Assembly: GCA_023846275.1 (NCBI GenBank)
Contig: CM043865.1
Span: 29,927,912 to 29,991,911 of the forward strand
Source: Vanilla planifolia
Lineage: Eukaryota; Streptophyta; Magnoliopsida; Asparagales; Orchidaceae
Length of the DNA stretch: 64,000 bases
Direction: 5' to 3'
Shown one piece after another: positions 1-12,000 of this stretch. The position numbers and the translations under genes were made by a program. Every line of letters starts with the position of its first letter. Position 1 is the first letter of the stretch. The notes below the pieces were generated by a model, which ran no database searches, was not told where the DNA came from, and was given only the letters and a program-made list of their open reading frames with translations.

Positions 1-574
1 TTTTTGTCAATACAAAATCTAAACGTAATCAAATGTTTATTATAAGTGCAACATAATCAACTCAAATGAATGAGAGAAAAATTAAGATGTATGGAATGTA
101 AATTTGGTTGTATTTTTGGTTCGTTCTAGCGTGTGAGTAAAAATTATACATGTATCATATATTTAAATGTATTTCAAAGAATTTTAATAATTTTTATTAT
201 TAATAGCTTTATATTTAAAGATATATTTAATGCATAATATTATAATTAAAATTTGATTTAGTTGAGTAATGTCAAACTTGAATTACCAAAAAAAATATTT
301 AAGTCTATATTTGATATAACTGATCTTGAGAATATTAAATTCTAATACTCTGATCCTATTATCCTAACTTGTAGAAATCTCAAATGGTCACAAAATTAGT
401 ATTTACTTTGCTCCCAATTGAAATCTCAAGGTCTCAAGTTCTTTTTGTTCATCATGCTTAATTATTTTGACATTCTTTTCTATATTTGATTTTTTATTGG
501 ATTTATCTATTGAGAATTATAAATCTCATTAGTGCTTATATATAGGTTATGAATAAACTATATTGATGTTTAGA
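1..574. other. AT-rich intergenic DNA, nothing recognised
   Basis: No reading frame with recognisable protein similarity was seen on either strand. The stretch is strongly AT-rich and lies at the left edge of the window, so it may belong to a repeat that starts outside. Confidence 0.6.
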
Positions 575-815
575 GATTTTGAAGTCATAGGAGATGATCA
601 CATTCTAAAAATTTGAATATGTGCTTGATGTAGGTTGGGTGATGGAAAAATATAATGGAGCCTTAGTTTTAATTTTATACATATTTTTATACAATCCTAT
701 ATTTGTATTATATTATTTTGATAATTCATTTATTTGATTTTATTTTGATTAATATCAGAGACTTTTTCATATTATCAAGTCTCTATCTAAAGTTTTATGT
801 TCTCACTTTCTATTT
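575..815 (+). repeat. Dispersed repeat, copy 1 (second copy near 29.9 kb)
   Basis: About 240 bp that aligns by eye, in the same orientation, with 29880-30115. Shared blocks include the start near GAAGTCATAGGAGA and the T/A-rich run that follows, ending at a shared TCTCACTT/TCTTCACTT. The copies differ by many substitutions and small indels, so the duplication is old. The family is not recognised; it may be the untranslated part of a retroelement. Confidence 0.6.
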
Positions 816-1398
816 TATCTATACATATTTTTCTGATGTTTTAGCTCATTAAATAAATGGTGAGATGAGACCTTGGTATCCACTTATCACGAATTTATTT
901 TGTTAAAAAGTTAAAAATGATTCGTTACTTCAAAATATCACAACATAAAAATAATTTAATTAATAATGGTCAACAGTAAATATTTTAATTTTGAACTTCA
1001 CACAAAGGAAATAAGAGTCTGAGAAATTTTTTATTTGAAACTAACACTAGGCTTATAGAGTTGACATTTGTATGCCTTAAGAAATACTAAAGAAAGATTT
1101 ATAATGGTTAAAATAATGGCAATTTGTAAACATTGACATTCATCGATATGATTCTCAAATCAATATCAACTATACATATGAATAATTTGGTTCAATCATC
1201 CACATAATTAATTTTGAATAATAAGAAATAAGACAAGGAAGAAAAGATTAAGCTACTTAAGTGGGGGTTTGCATCACAAGGAGGCTCACATTATTTTTTC
1301 TCATATAGTCCTTATAAGCATCAAAACCTTTCATCATTAATAAATAATGTATAACATAATTTATGTATCAATTTATACGTAAAGGGAATCAATCTTAA

Positions 1399-1659
1399 TT
1401 GTAACACCCGACCAGCCATCTAAGAAGGATGGAAGAATCAAGTGAATATATAAAGTATAGGGGCATATTATTAGCCTTGAAAATGTGAGATACTTTTTAA
1501 GGAAAGTCATAGGCTTGGATTTGAACTCTTTAGTTAAACTTATTTATTAGAGATAGAGAAATTTTAAGATAAGTGATTAGACAAAAAGATCCCCCTAAAA
1601 AAGGATAAAACCTCATTAGTTTGAGATAATATTACACCAAAGAAAGTTGGGATGCTACA
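1399..1659 (+). mobile_element. Solo LTR, 261 bp, with 5-bp target duplication
   Basis: The segment starts TGTAACACCC and ends GGGATGCTACA, so it has the TG...CA ends of an LTR with inverted terminal similarity (TGTAACA against TGTAGCA). It is flanked on both sides by TTAAT (1394-1398 and 1660-1664), a clean 5-bp target-site duplication. No internal coding part is attached, so it is best read as a solo LTR or very short TRIM-type relic. Its 3' part resembles the LTR-like repeats at 3893-4262 and 4327-4677. Confidence 0.75.
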
Positions 1660-1849
1660 TTAATACATTTCAATCTAAGTAAATATGTTACTAATTATAT
1701 GTGTAATCTTGATTAGACAATATAGTTAATGTTTTCAATGCTTCAACAAGCTTTATTTGATATTCTTATACAAATGATTAAATTGTTTAATGGTGGCATC
1801 ACATGTGATGCCTTTCTATGGTTTGGTTATAACCTCTATCATTATATCT

Positions 1850-2195
1850 TGATTGTATTATCAAATGATTTAAAATATGCATAATAAATAACTTATCCAA
1901 AACTTCCAAAAAGATCAATGAAATCTTTTTATTTTTCCCTTGTTGACACTATCATATGACAAGTGATTAGGTGGTTTGAATTTCTAAAATGTTAAATTTT
2001 ATAGCTTTTGCCTCCAAGCATTGATTATTCCATAAGATGTACAATAAAATAATCCTATAATTCTAAGAAGGAATCAAGTAATGTGCACAAGAAATAAACT
2101 ATATGGTTTTGAAGAATTGAAGCTATGACTCCAAATAGAATGCATATAATTCACGTAGTGAGATACAATGCTACCATAAATAAGGGTTAGTTTTA
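1850..2195 (+). repeat. Direct repeat A, first copy
   Basis: About 345 bp nearly identical to 3313-3660 in the same orientation. Both copies run from a GATTG(T/C)ATTATCAAATGA start to AATAAGGGTTAGTT. It is followed at once by repeat B, giving the order A, B, spacer, B', A'. No coding potential was seen. Confidence 0.8.
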
Positions 2196-2630
2196 TGGTT
2201 TTAAATTAATTCTTAATAAATGTTTTATGCTTGATAAAAATAATTTTTAAAATTTCGTATATATATATATATATATATATTTAATTAAATAGTTTTAAAT
2301 AAAAAATATCATAAATTATATAATAACAAAGAAAATAAAAGAGACAAGGGAATTTTAGGTGGTTCGATATAACTCGTACTAACATCTACGCCTATTCAAC
2401 CCAACTAAGATTTCACTAACAAAATCACTCTCTTTTATCATAGTTGGTAAAGATAACTTTTACAAATTGTATCTCTTTACCACAATAGACAAGGAGTTCA
2501 CTATCACAATCTTAATCATAAAGGTTTATAATATTAAAACATAATATAAAATAAATATATAATAATATTATTATATTATTAATTTGTAAAAGTATATATG
2601 ATATAAGTTTATGAATTATGATGTTAGAAT
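2196..2630 (+). repeat. Direct repeat B, first copy, with an (AT)n tract
   Basis: About 430 bp matching 2890-3312 in the same orientation. Shared blocks include TTAATTAAATAGTTTTAAATA, a GTGGTT/GTGGTTC core and the ATATGATATAAGTTTATGA-like end. An AT dinucleotide tract near 2259-2280 is present only in this copy. B and B' are more diverged from each other than A and A' are. Confidence 0.75.
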
Positions 2631-2889
2631 ATGAATAACTTAAATAATTTTTTTTTGAAATATTAAATTCAAATATTTTTTGATATGTACTAATGTTATT
2701 AAAAAGATATAATCAACATAGATCTTGTATTAATAAAATCCAATGATGTAATATGTGTTAAGCTAAAGAATAATAAGGGGTTAGTTATGTTTTTAATCTT
2801 TTTGCTATTTTGAAATTTTTTTAAAATTAAAATTCGATAATTATAAAATCATTAATTTAATAATTTTGTTAAATAAAATAATAAAAAAT
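2631..2889. other. AT-rich spacer between repeats B and B'
   Basis: About 260 bp of AT-rich DNA with no coding or repeat signal that could be recognised. Confidence 0.5.
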
Positions 2890-3312
2890 TTATAGTTTTA
2901 ATTTTTTTTCTTAATAAAATGTTTTATGTTTGATATTTTTTTTTGAAATTTTTTATATTTATATTTTTAATTAAATAGTTTTAAATAAGAAAATATCATA
3001 AATTACACAATAACAACGAAAATAAAAGAGGAGATTTTTAAGTGGTTTCAACTTAGCTTGTGCCTTCATCCACCCTTAGCCAATCAGATCAGGATTTTGC
3101 TAACAAAGTTACTCTCTTTTGTCATAATAGATAAAAATAACTTTTATAAATCACACATTTTTATCATACTAGATAAGAGTTCACTATTATAATCTAAATT
3201 ATAAAGACTTACAATATTAAAACATAATACAAAATAATATATAATCATAATGTTTGATTATTCACTTGTAAAAACATATATAACATAAGTTTATGATTTA
3301 TAATATTAGAAT
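2890..3312 (+). repeat. Direct repeat B', second copy
   Basis: Diverged copy of 2196-2630 in the same orientation, joined directly to repeat A' at its right end. The B-spacer-B' arrangement resembles a short element with terminal direct repeats, but no TG...CA ends, primer-binding site or target duplication could be shown. Confidence 0.75.
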
Positions 3313-3660
3313 ATGATTGCATTATCAAATGATTTAAAGCATGCATAATGAATAACTTATCCAAAACTTCAAAAAGATCAATGAAATCCTTTTATTTTTC
3401 CCTTGTTGATACCACCATATGACAAGTGATTAGGTGATTTGAATTTCTAAAATGTTTAAATTTTATAGCTTTTGCCTCCAAGTATTGATTATTCCATAAG
3501 ATGTACTATAAAATAATCCTATAGTTCTAAGAAGGAATCAAGTAATGTGAAACTAAACTATATGATTTTGAAGTGCATACAAAATTGAAGCTGACTTCAA
3601 ATATAATGCATATAATTCACTTGGTGAGGTACAATGCTACCATAAATAAGGGTTAGTTCA
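3313..3660 (+). repeat. Direct repeat A', second copy
   Basis: Close copy of 1850-2195, by eye well above 90 percent identical. The short minus-strand open frame across its right end has no family similarity and is not called as a gene. Confidence 0.8.
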
Positions 3661-3892
3661 TCGATGCATTGTATTAAATAAATAAAAAAGTTAACTTGAT
3701 GTTTAATAATGAAAAATTTATGAGAAATATAAAAATAAAACATATTATAATTAAAGTGGTTTTCTTGTGACATTTTAATACCATCACATTTTGTCATGAA
3801 ATATGTTAAAATGTGATAAAGTACCATAACCTAGTTTGTGTATGGCCCACTTATTAGCCCATAATTATAACAAACATAAACAACTCCAACTT

Positions 3893-4262
3893 TGGAGGGC
3901 ATTTTTAACACCTAAGATTGAAGAGGGATGGTAGTGATTACTAAGTGATATATCAGAGAGGAGAATCATCAAAAGAATAGTTTTTGGTAGGCTTCTAGGT
4001 GTCGAGATATATGAATAAATAAGTCTTATATTGATTATAATAAAGTAAATCTTTAGCTTCATAAGTAAATTTATAAAACTTAAAATGATGAGACAATTTA
4101 GGAGCAAACTTATATAGAATCTTATGAGAACTCCAATATTAAGTGAGTTGAAGTTGGAGAAATTTTGAGTTGGGTAACAAAACAAGATTAAACTCTCTAG
4201 ATAAGAATAAAATTAGATTAGTTCAAGATAACACCTTACCCATGAATTTAGGATATTATAAT
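3893..4262 (+). repeat. LTR-like repeat, tandem copy 1
   Basis: About 370 bp sharing an ordered series of blocks with 4327-4677: the AGAGGATGG-like start, AGAATCATCAAA, GGCTTCTA, GGAGCAAACTTATAT, CTCATGAGAACTC, and an A-rich end. It also shares its 3' layout with the solo LTR at 1399-1659. It is probably an old solo-LTR-type repeat. The borders are approximate. Confidence 0.55.
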
Positions 4263-4326
4263 ATAAAGTAGTACCTATTTTTTATTCGAAGTGGCTTGAG
4301 AACGAATCAAGTGAAAGCTGGTGAGC

Positions 4327-4677
4327 TTGCAACACTTGGGACTAAAGAGGATAGATAATGATAATCAGGTGATGGCCTATAGAGAAGAATCATCAAAGAA
4401 GGAATAACTTTTAGCATGCTTCTAAGTAAATGGATTTGTGGATAAACAATTCACACATTAATTATAGGAGAGCAAATCTTGAACTTTATAAGCAAAATCA
4501 TAAGATTTAAAATAATGAAACCTTTTAGGAGTAAACTTATATGAAATCTCATGAGAACTCTAACTTTTGAAAATCTTTTGCGATGGATAACTAAGTAAGA
4601 AAGATCTCTTAGATAAAAATAAAATCGATTAGTTTAAAATAATATCTCATTAATAAAGACTAACATGTTACAATGTT
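4327..4677 (+). repeat. LTR-like repeat, tandem copy 2
   Basis: Second copy of the repeat at 3893-4262, beginning near TGCAACACTTGG and ending near ACATGTTACA, again with LTR-style inverted ends. The part just before and at its start (AACGAATCAAGTGAAAG) recurs near 30530-30560. The copies are old and diverged. Confidence 0.55.
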
Positions 4678-5690
4678 CCTCTCTAATAGAGTCATTGGTC
4701 ATGAACTTGTGCTTTGAAGAAAATGACAACACCTTAATCCTTTTAGAAAAAAAAAAAAAGAATAACACAATATAATTTACTCTATATTTTGTAGATATTA
4801 AAGTCATCATAATGTTATATTTTTTTTATGTTATATGATCATTTTTGCACTTCGTAATATCATATATCATGTCTAGTTACATCTTAGATTGCTTTGTATC
4901 ATTCTGATTCATTTTTAGGTTTTTAGGTTTTTTTATCCAGCTAACTAGAAACCAAACTATATTTTGTATTCAAATAAAAAATATGCAACTTTCATCAATC
5001 AACCAATAAGCAACTTTGTAGCAAGAAGAGGTTGATGTCCCATGATGGCTCCTGAATAGTCCATTGTAAATACTTACAACTTGTTAATCCAAACTTTCAT
5101 TATGACTTGTTTTGTACATTTTCATAACTCATTTAATTTCTTGTACTAAGCCATTTAAGAGGTTTAGAAACCACACAAGCAAATTTCCAATGCCATACAC
5201 CTTCACTTGCAAGATAATAGCTTTTTATGATCACAATCTTGGATACCACAATGTTAGAAGTCATGTGATTCTCATCCACATACAAGTGTTCTTTTCATCA
5301 CAATTTGAGAGCCTTAGGGAGATGTTCTATGCATTTTCTTTGTCAATGGCCATTTTTCTCATTTTTCTTCGTTTCCACGATACTTAGAGAAATCTATCAT
5401 CAAAAGCAAACGCTATTAGCTCATAAAATTATTCCTATGATTTGAGATGATGACTATTTAAATAAAAAAATTATCAATACAAAACATTCTCATTCAAACT
5501 TTCTGAAGGCCTTTAAAATTGTTTTTTGTCAACTCAAAATTAAAGCCACATAAATCTATGACATACCCTAAACTATTAATTTGATACATTTCATAAATTA
5601 ATTTTGTAAAAAAAAAAAGATTTTTAATGCAAAGAAAGCAAACTAAAAATTAAAATATATCAAATCCCAAAAACCAAAGCCAAAAATCTA
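4678..5690. other. Intergenic DNA, no gene recognised
   Basis: AT-rich. A 91-codon plus-strand open frame near 5112-5387 shows no recognisable domain and is rejected. The right part merges into the 3' flank and 3' UTR of the RSA1-like gene. Confidence 0.5.
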
Positions 5691-6093
5691 CTTGCTGATG
5701 ATTACATCTCACTCATCTCCTTCCCATTCTCCCGAGTTAACTCATTACGTTAAGCATCATTATAGCTTTGAACAGATCCTCTGCAAATGCCATCTCCAAC
5801 TCGATTGAACGTCGAACTGTCCAAAGCTCGAACAACGCAGAACATTTTGGACACTACATCTTCCTCAATAAATACAGTGCAACAACTGACTTGTTATCAC
5901 CTATTTTGTTTACAAATAGCAGTTTTAAGGGCATGTTTTCATCAGGTATCAGAGCATTAACTTGCTTAAACAAGGGGACACAACAGATGCGAACTACTGT
6001 ACTTGATGCTTCAACAATGGGATGGCCTTCAAAACGCAAGCTTGAGAAACATAACCCAAACAACAGGCACCTTCCTGGTCCAATCCTTGCAAA

Positions 6094-9000
6094 TCATAAG
6101 TCTGTCATCCTCACAAGCTTCTTGTAGTAAATGCGACTATCTCGGGCCGAGCTGCTCTCGTAAAGAGCACTCTGTACCATTTCCTGCCCAAGTTCGGTTT
6201 TATAAAGTGAATCAATCTTGTAACACTTGATCAAAGGGAATGGAATATTGGTAGGTTACAGTATCAAACCTTCACATCTCGGTGGGAAAGAAACTTGCCA
6301 AGATTGTGAAGTATGCATCTCAAGTCATCCAACTGCAAGAAAAAAAGTATTTAATATGTTCCATACGAAGTATCTAACGTTATTAAAATAACAAGTAAAC
6401 ATGTTATTACCTTCATATATCCTACTTTGTTATAGTCGAAGTATCGAAAGGCCTGTTTCATACAAGAATACACTTGTCACCACACAAAAACAAATTTCAA
6501 GAATAGAGGCAAGATGAAAGCAATGGATTCAAATTACCTGCAAAAGTTCCATGTCAATCACCTCGTCCTTCACAGAAGCTGACTTATCAGTTGAAGGTTG
6601 CTTATCGTCCTTGCTCCCAATATCCAATTTTTCATCTTTTACAGGTTCATCAGCAACCTTTTCACTTGGATTTTCCATCTTTTCACTTGCAATTTCTTTC
6701 TTTTCGCTCTCACTTTCAATCTTTTCACTGGAGATTTCAATGTTTTTGCCATCTTTTGTTGATGCCACAGATTCATTACCTCGTTTATCCGAAATTTCAG
6801 TCTTGTCCTCACTCACCTTAAGGCAACAAATTGTTAATTAAGTCTAGCTTTATAAGATTAGTGGGAACCATTAAAAAAAACACCAATTCATTTAACCTAC
6901 ACCTGAAACTGAAAAAAAGACCCAATGGTGGTCTACTCCAACAGATTATGACATGTTAACACATGCACAAAGGAGAGAAAATTGCTTTCGCCAAGTGCTT
7001 GGCTTAATCTCATGGACAAAGAGACTAGCCGCTACGAAAGGATAAGCGAAAAAACTCAACAGCATTTCTCCCTGCACATGCACCTTCCAATATCCCTACC
7101 AAAGACAAATTTCTAGCTGACGACCTCCCTGCTCCTAATGTTTTAGGTTAAGTAGTTCTACGGATATTTTTCTCTCCAATAATATGTCAAAATACGACAC
7201 TAATGCCACTGGTATTGAGCTACGACAACAGTTTAGTGCATTACAACTCACTGTATTAGCACCCTATGCAAAAGGCTAATTCAGATATCTAGTACACAAG
7301 CAAATACATATATAAACATAAATCATTAGAATGCTATACAAATCTAGAGTTTCAGATGAACCCTCAAATCTGCAAATCATTGTTTGTGACACACCAGCAC
7401 ATATGCTTGTTCCCTCTCTCCCTCTTTACTAATATGCTAAGATCACATATGCTTGTTCCCTCTTTAGTAATTGTTTAAGGCTTGAATCTCGAATGATGGC
7501 TTTGATGATGATAAATGCAATTTAAAGATCTTGACATTTATATTTGCAAACATTGGAATAAGATCTTGATTAGGTAAAGAGTAATTGAGGCAAAGTCAAT
7601 GCTCTACCAAACGAAATATACCAGTTTTATATGAGAAACATTTATTCGAAGTAACATATTGTACAGTTAAAAGAAAGTGTGAACCACTAACCTCCTCTAT
7701 TGCAGGTGCTGCATCTTCCATTTCATCATCCTCTTCAAACATTTCTTCAAGCTCTTCCTCTTCCTCATAAATTTCATTATCAGATACTTTTCCAACTTCA
7801 GATTTATCTGCTTTGGCTGGTTTTCCATCCTTAGCAGTGCTCTCATCTTGATTTTGATCTGATGTATTTTCTGTTTCTTGTTGGAGAGGTTCCTTTTCAG
7901 TCAGGGGCTTGTCAGTGACCCTGGGACGCTTACTGGAGGACTTCTCAGCATCATCCTGTTCAGATTTTTCTTCCCTTTGCCTTTTCCGTTGTTTATGCTT
8001 TAGAACAAACCTTTTGCGCAGTTTCTATCATATAGAAAGCATATAGAATTAATAAAGATCACAAAACCGTTGCAATCTACAATTAATGCAGAGAAAAAAA
8101 AACCTACCTCAAGAAATGAAAGAAGTCTGCATCCCATTTGGTATTGCAGCATTTCATTAAATGACTCCGCAAAAAGTGACAGCTGCAAAAAAACATGCCA
8201 ATGAAAATCAAAAAACAAGTGGATAGTAAAAGAAAAATAAAATGAACTTATCCTGAAACATAATTTTTAAAAAAATAGGAACAATTAGAGATAGCAGCGG
8301 CTAAGTATCAGTTTAATGATACAAGAATGAACAAAAAGAGTAGAAGGCAACTAACCTCAAAACTACGTTAAAACTTACATTTCAGGCCATACAAGAACAA
8401 AAATTACCAAAATAAGGCTACCTAAGTTGTTGAACAATGTCACAAAGGGTTCAAGGGTTTCCAATATGATTTTGTGTTACGGCCAAAACCAACATAGTTT
8501 GATTATTTCGAATTGGACTCAGCCAGGCTGGTCCAAGTTTGGATCAATTTACGAAGTGTCAATAGAAAAGGGAACAAAACTTGAATCAATTTGGATGAAT
8601 AGAATAAACCATTCAAATTAGGGTGTCCAACATCAAAATCAACAGCAGGAATTGAAAGTCATCAAAACTGAATCGGTAGCCTAACTTGAAAGAAATCTAT
8701 CAGGCCTTCAAATTTGAATGGTTGATGTCAAAATTGATAGGTCGCTAATCATGTTCGTCTATTACATTCACAACCACTTAGCAATTCACCATTTTGTATG
8801 CCTTAAATAAGCTTGCTAGGCTCAAGCAAAAGCCAAGCAAATCTATTGTTGTAAATTATCATAATTTGAATTTAAGGCTCATATAAACACTGCATCATAA
8901 CCCCACAATGTGAGTGTAACTACATCAAAACATGAAAACATGAATCGAATCTTTCTTTAAATATTTAACAAAAAATATTGCACATTCCAAGCACTAAAAA

Positions 9001-12000
9001 CATAATATATATATATATATATATATACATATATACATATATGTATTTCTTAGAAATTTTATTCAAAACAAAACAAAAACTCAATTCAGTTAATTCCTTG
9101 GAACTAGATTTAGATATTTTTCATGTTTAATCTTCTGCACTAATTATACACCATTATAAAATAAAAAATAGCATAAAAACCAAACAAACAAAATCCTGAG
9201 CATATTACGCCCCCAAAAGTTGTTTTTGAAATTTAGAACAAATTCCAACAGGTCGCTGAAGATTCGTGCATACGAGCAAATCCCTTAAAAGATTACTTCA
9301 TATCAAAGCAAGAAAACTTAATAAAGGTTAGTCAAGCTATTACCTCGATTATGACCACAACTCATACGAAGAAATTATCTCCTAAAAAAAGAAAAAAAAC
9401 CTAGTCTCAATTTACCTCCAACATGTATGCAATAAAAGTACTTACACATCTTTGAACTTCAAAGAACTTTAAAAACATCATAAAAATATATAAACAAATA
9501 TAAATGTGTTTTAATTTATTTTAAATTTTTATGTTATAATTTTAAAAGTTCAATTAGAATAATTGAAATAAAATTCAAACTATGTTCAAAAACACTAAAA
9601 CTGAAGCTTGACCAACTCCACAGAAACAAAAACAAGAAAAACATTTTTTTGTAGAAATTGAAACCATCTCCTGATCCTCTATTAGAGGAAGTCTAAAATA
9701 TAATGCGTTGACGAACTTAATTTCCAAAAGGCCACTGCTACTTATAAAAAAAGAATAAAATTGTCTCTTTCAACAGTTATACATGAAAAGACCTTTCCCA
9801 CCTATCCACCAACTTAAACTTTTCTAATTTAATCTGCTGCTCTAACTTTAGTAAACTCCATGGACGTATTCAAGTGTTTTTAAGCATCTTTTTTTCCATC
9901 CTGCATGCTAGTCTCAAATCTGGATATTTACGAAAAGTTCTAAGTAAACTATTACAATGATTACACTCCTTTTTCTTGCAAAGAGCGCACATACATTCAC
10001 AACACTAGGACTAAGCAATTGAAATAAATTTCATAATAATTGAAGCACGAAAGCTACATTGCAGGGATTTCAAGACAAGACTTAAAATATCAAGAAAACC
10101 TAAAAATGTATGCGCTACTGAAAATCACATAATCAGTAAGCACGATATAAACAATCACACGTGTAAGTTATTAAGTGAATCATAAACATGACCGAAAACA
10201 ATTAAGTATAATTTTATGAATATGAAACAAAGTTAAGACATAATAATATTGTAGATGCACAACAGATATCCCCTATAGTTCACTGTAGACAATTTGAAAA
10301 ACATAAATTTAAATTATAAACACCTCAAATGTTGATTCTTCAACGTCCTTGTCATTGTACTCCAAGAGGCCACCCAACGAGAGAGACATTGATCGAATCT
10401 GTAACAATAGGACCAAGTGATTCTGGCATGCAATTCCCAAAAAGATTGACTGAGCAAATACGAAAAAATTCATCATACCTTTGATTCTTTCTTGCGTTTT
10501 GTCTTCAATAACAATCCTGGATACAAAGGAGGTTCATCAGACCTCCCTTTTTCCTTTACTTCCTTGTTTGATTTTTGCTTGGACTCATTCTTAGCATCTT
10601 TACCTGTCTTCTCTCTCTCATGCAATGAATGCTCCCCCTTTGCATCATGCAAATCTTTGTTGGTATCCTTGCGCTTTGGGTTCGTCAATTCATTGCTGTT
10701 TGACAAGTTATTCTTCTCAGATTTCGAAATCTTGTCATCCTGTCTTTTCACATTTTTATCATCCTTAGTATCTTCTGATTTCGTTTCATTCGTTTTATCC
10801 ATAACAGTTACAGATGTTTCAGCCTCATCTTTTATCTTGTCTTCAGAAAGACATGATTCAGCCAAATCTTCCTGTTTCGCTACAGGCAAATCTTCCTCTT
10901 TAATGGTTGTCTGCAACGAAGATACACCTTCTACCTTCTCACCATCTTGTACAAGGTCAATCCCACTTTTCTCCACATTGGCTGGAACCTTTTTCTTTAT
11001 CACCCTTCTTATGATTCTCTTCTTCCCTTTGATCCCAGAAGTCTGCTGAACGGCATCCACTTCTACTTCTTTGTTATTGACCACTTTATCCCCTTGGATT
11101 TCAATTTCTTCATGTTTTTCAGGTTTCTTCTCAGCATCAGTATTATCTTCCTTCTGTGAAGGTTTGCTAGAGACAATCTTTCTGACAATTCTTTTTCTTA
11201 CAAAAGTCTTTACTTTGGCTAGTTCAGGACTTTCAGTTTCTTTAAGGTCCTCTGGGCCCTTTTCTTTCTTCTCAACATCCTTTTGATCCAACTTGTCATC
11301 GTTGTTGGCAATTGGCTCATCAGTAGTGGCTGTTGCTTTACTATCAGAAACGCTCCCTTTCACAACTTTCCTAATAACTTTTTTCTTCACCGATTTCTTC
11401 CCTTCACCCTGTTGAACAGGACCCACATCGAAGGTTTCCTTGTTATCAGATGTAACATCACCAAAAACAGCTTCATTGCATTTCTCCTTAGAGACATTTT
11501 TATCTTGTTGAGGAACCTTTCCTTTACTTTCATTTTCATTCATCTTAAGATCGCCAGCAACGTCTTTAGCTGCATCAAGTTTGCCAATCTGTACATCTTT
11601 ACTTGAATACTCATCAACTTTTCCAATTTTACTAGGGGTAGAAGCTTTCCCTGATTTGCAAAACCATAACAACAAAGACGAAAAATAGCACTGCAAATAA
11701 TTTAAAAGCCATCAGAAAATAAAAAATTATTGTACCTTCTGTTGACTCTTTTTCATTCAATCTCTGTAAAAAGCACAAAGTTTCAGTCATCTTATAGCTT
11801 GAACAAATAACTGATTTCACAGCTATTGAAAAACATGTCATTAAGAACCTTCTCTTTCTTTGAAGTATGTCGCTGTTCCCTCTCTGCAATTTCCTGCCTA
11901 TGAGCAAGCCATTGAGATTGCCAATTATCTATTGTAGGTAGGCATTCCGACAGGTCCGGCACGAATAACACGGTAACTTCTTTATAACTAGATAATCCAT

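Noticed and set aside
10492-11606. Long plus-strand open frames (up to 185 codons)
   Set aside because: They are antisense shadows of the Lys/Glu-rich RSA1 exon at 10479-11650; their composition mirrors that exon and no domain is present.
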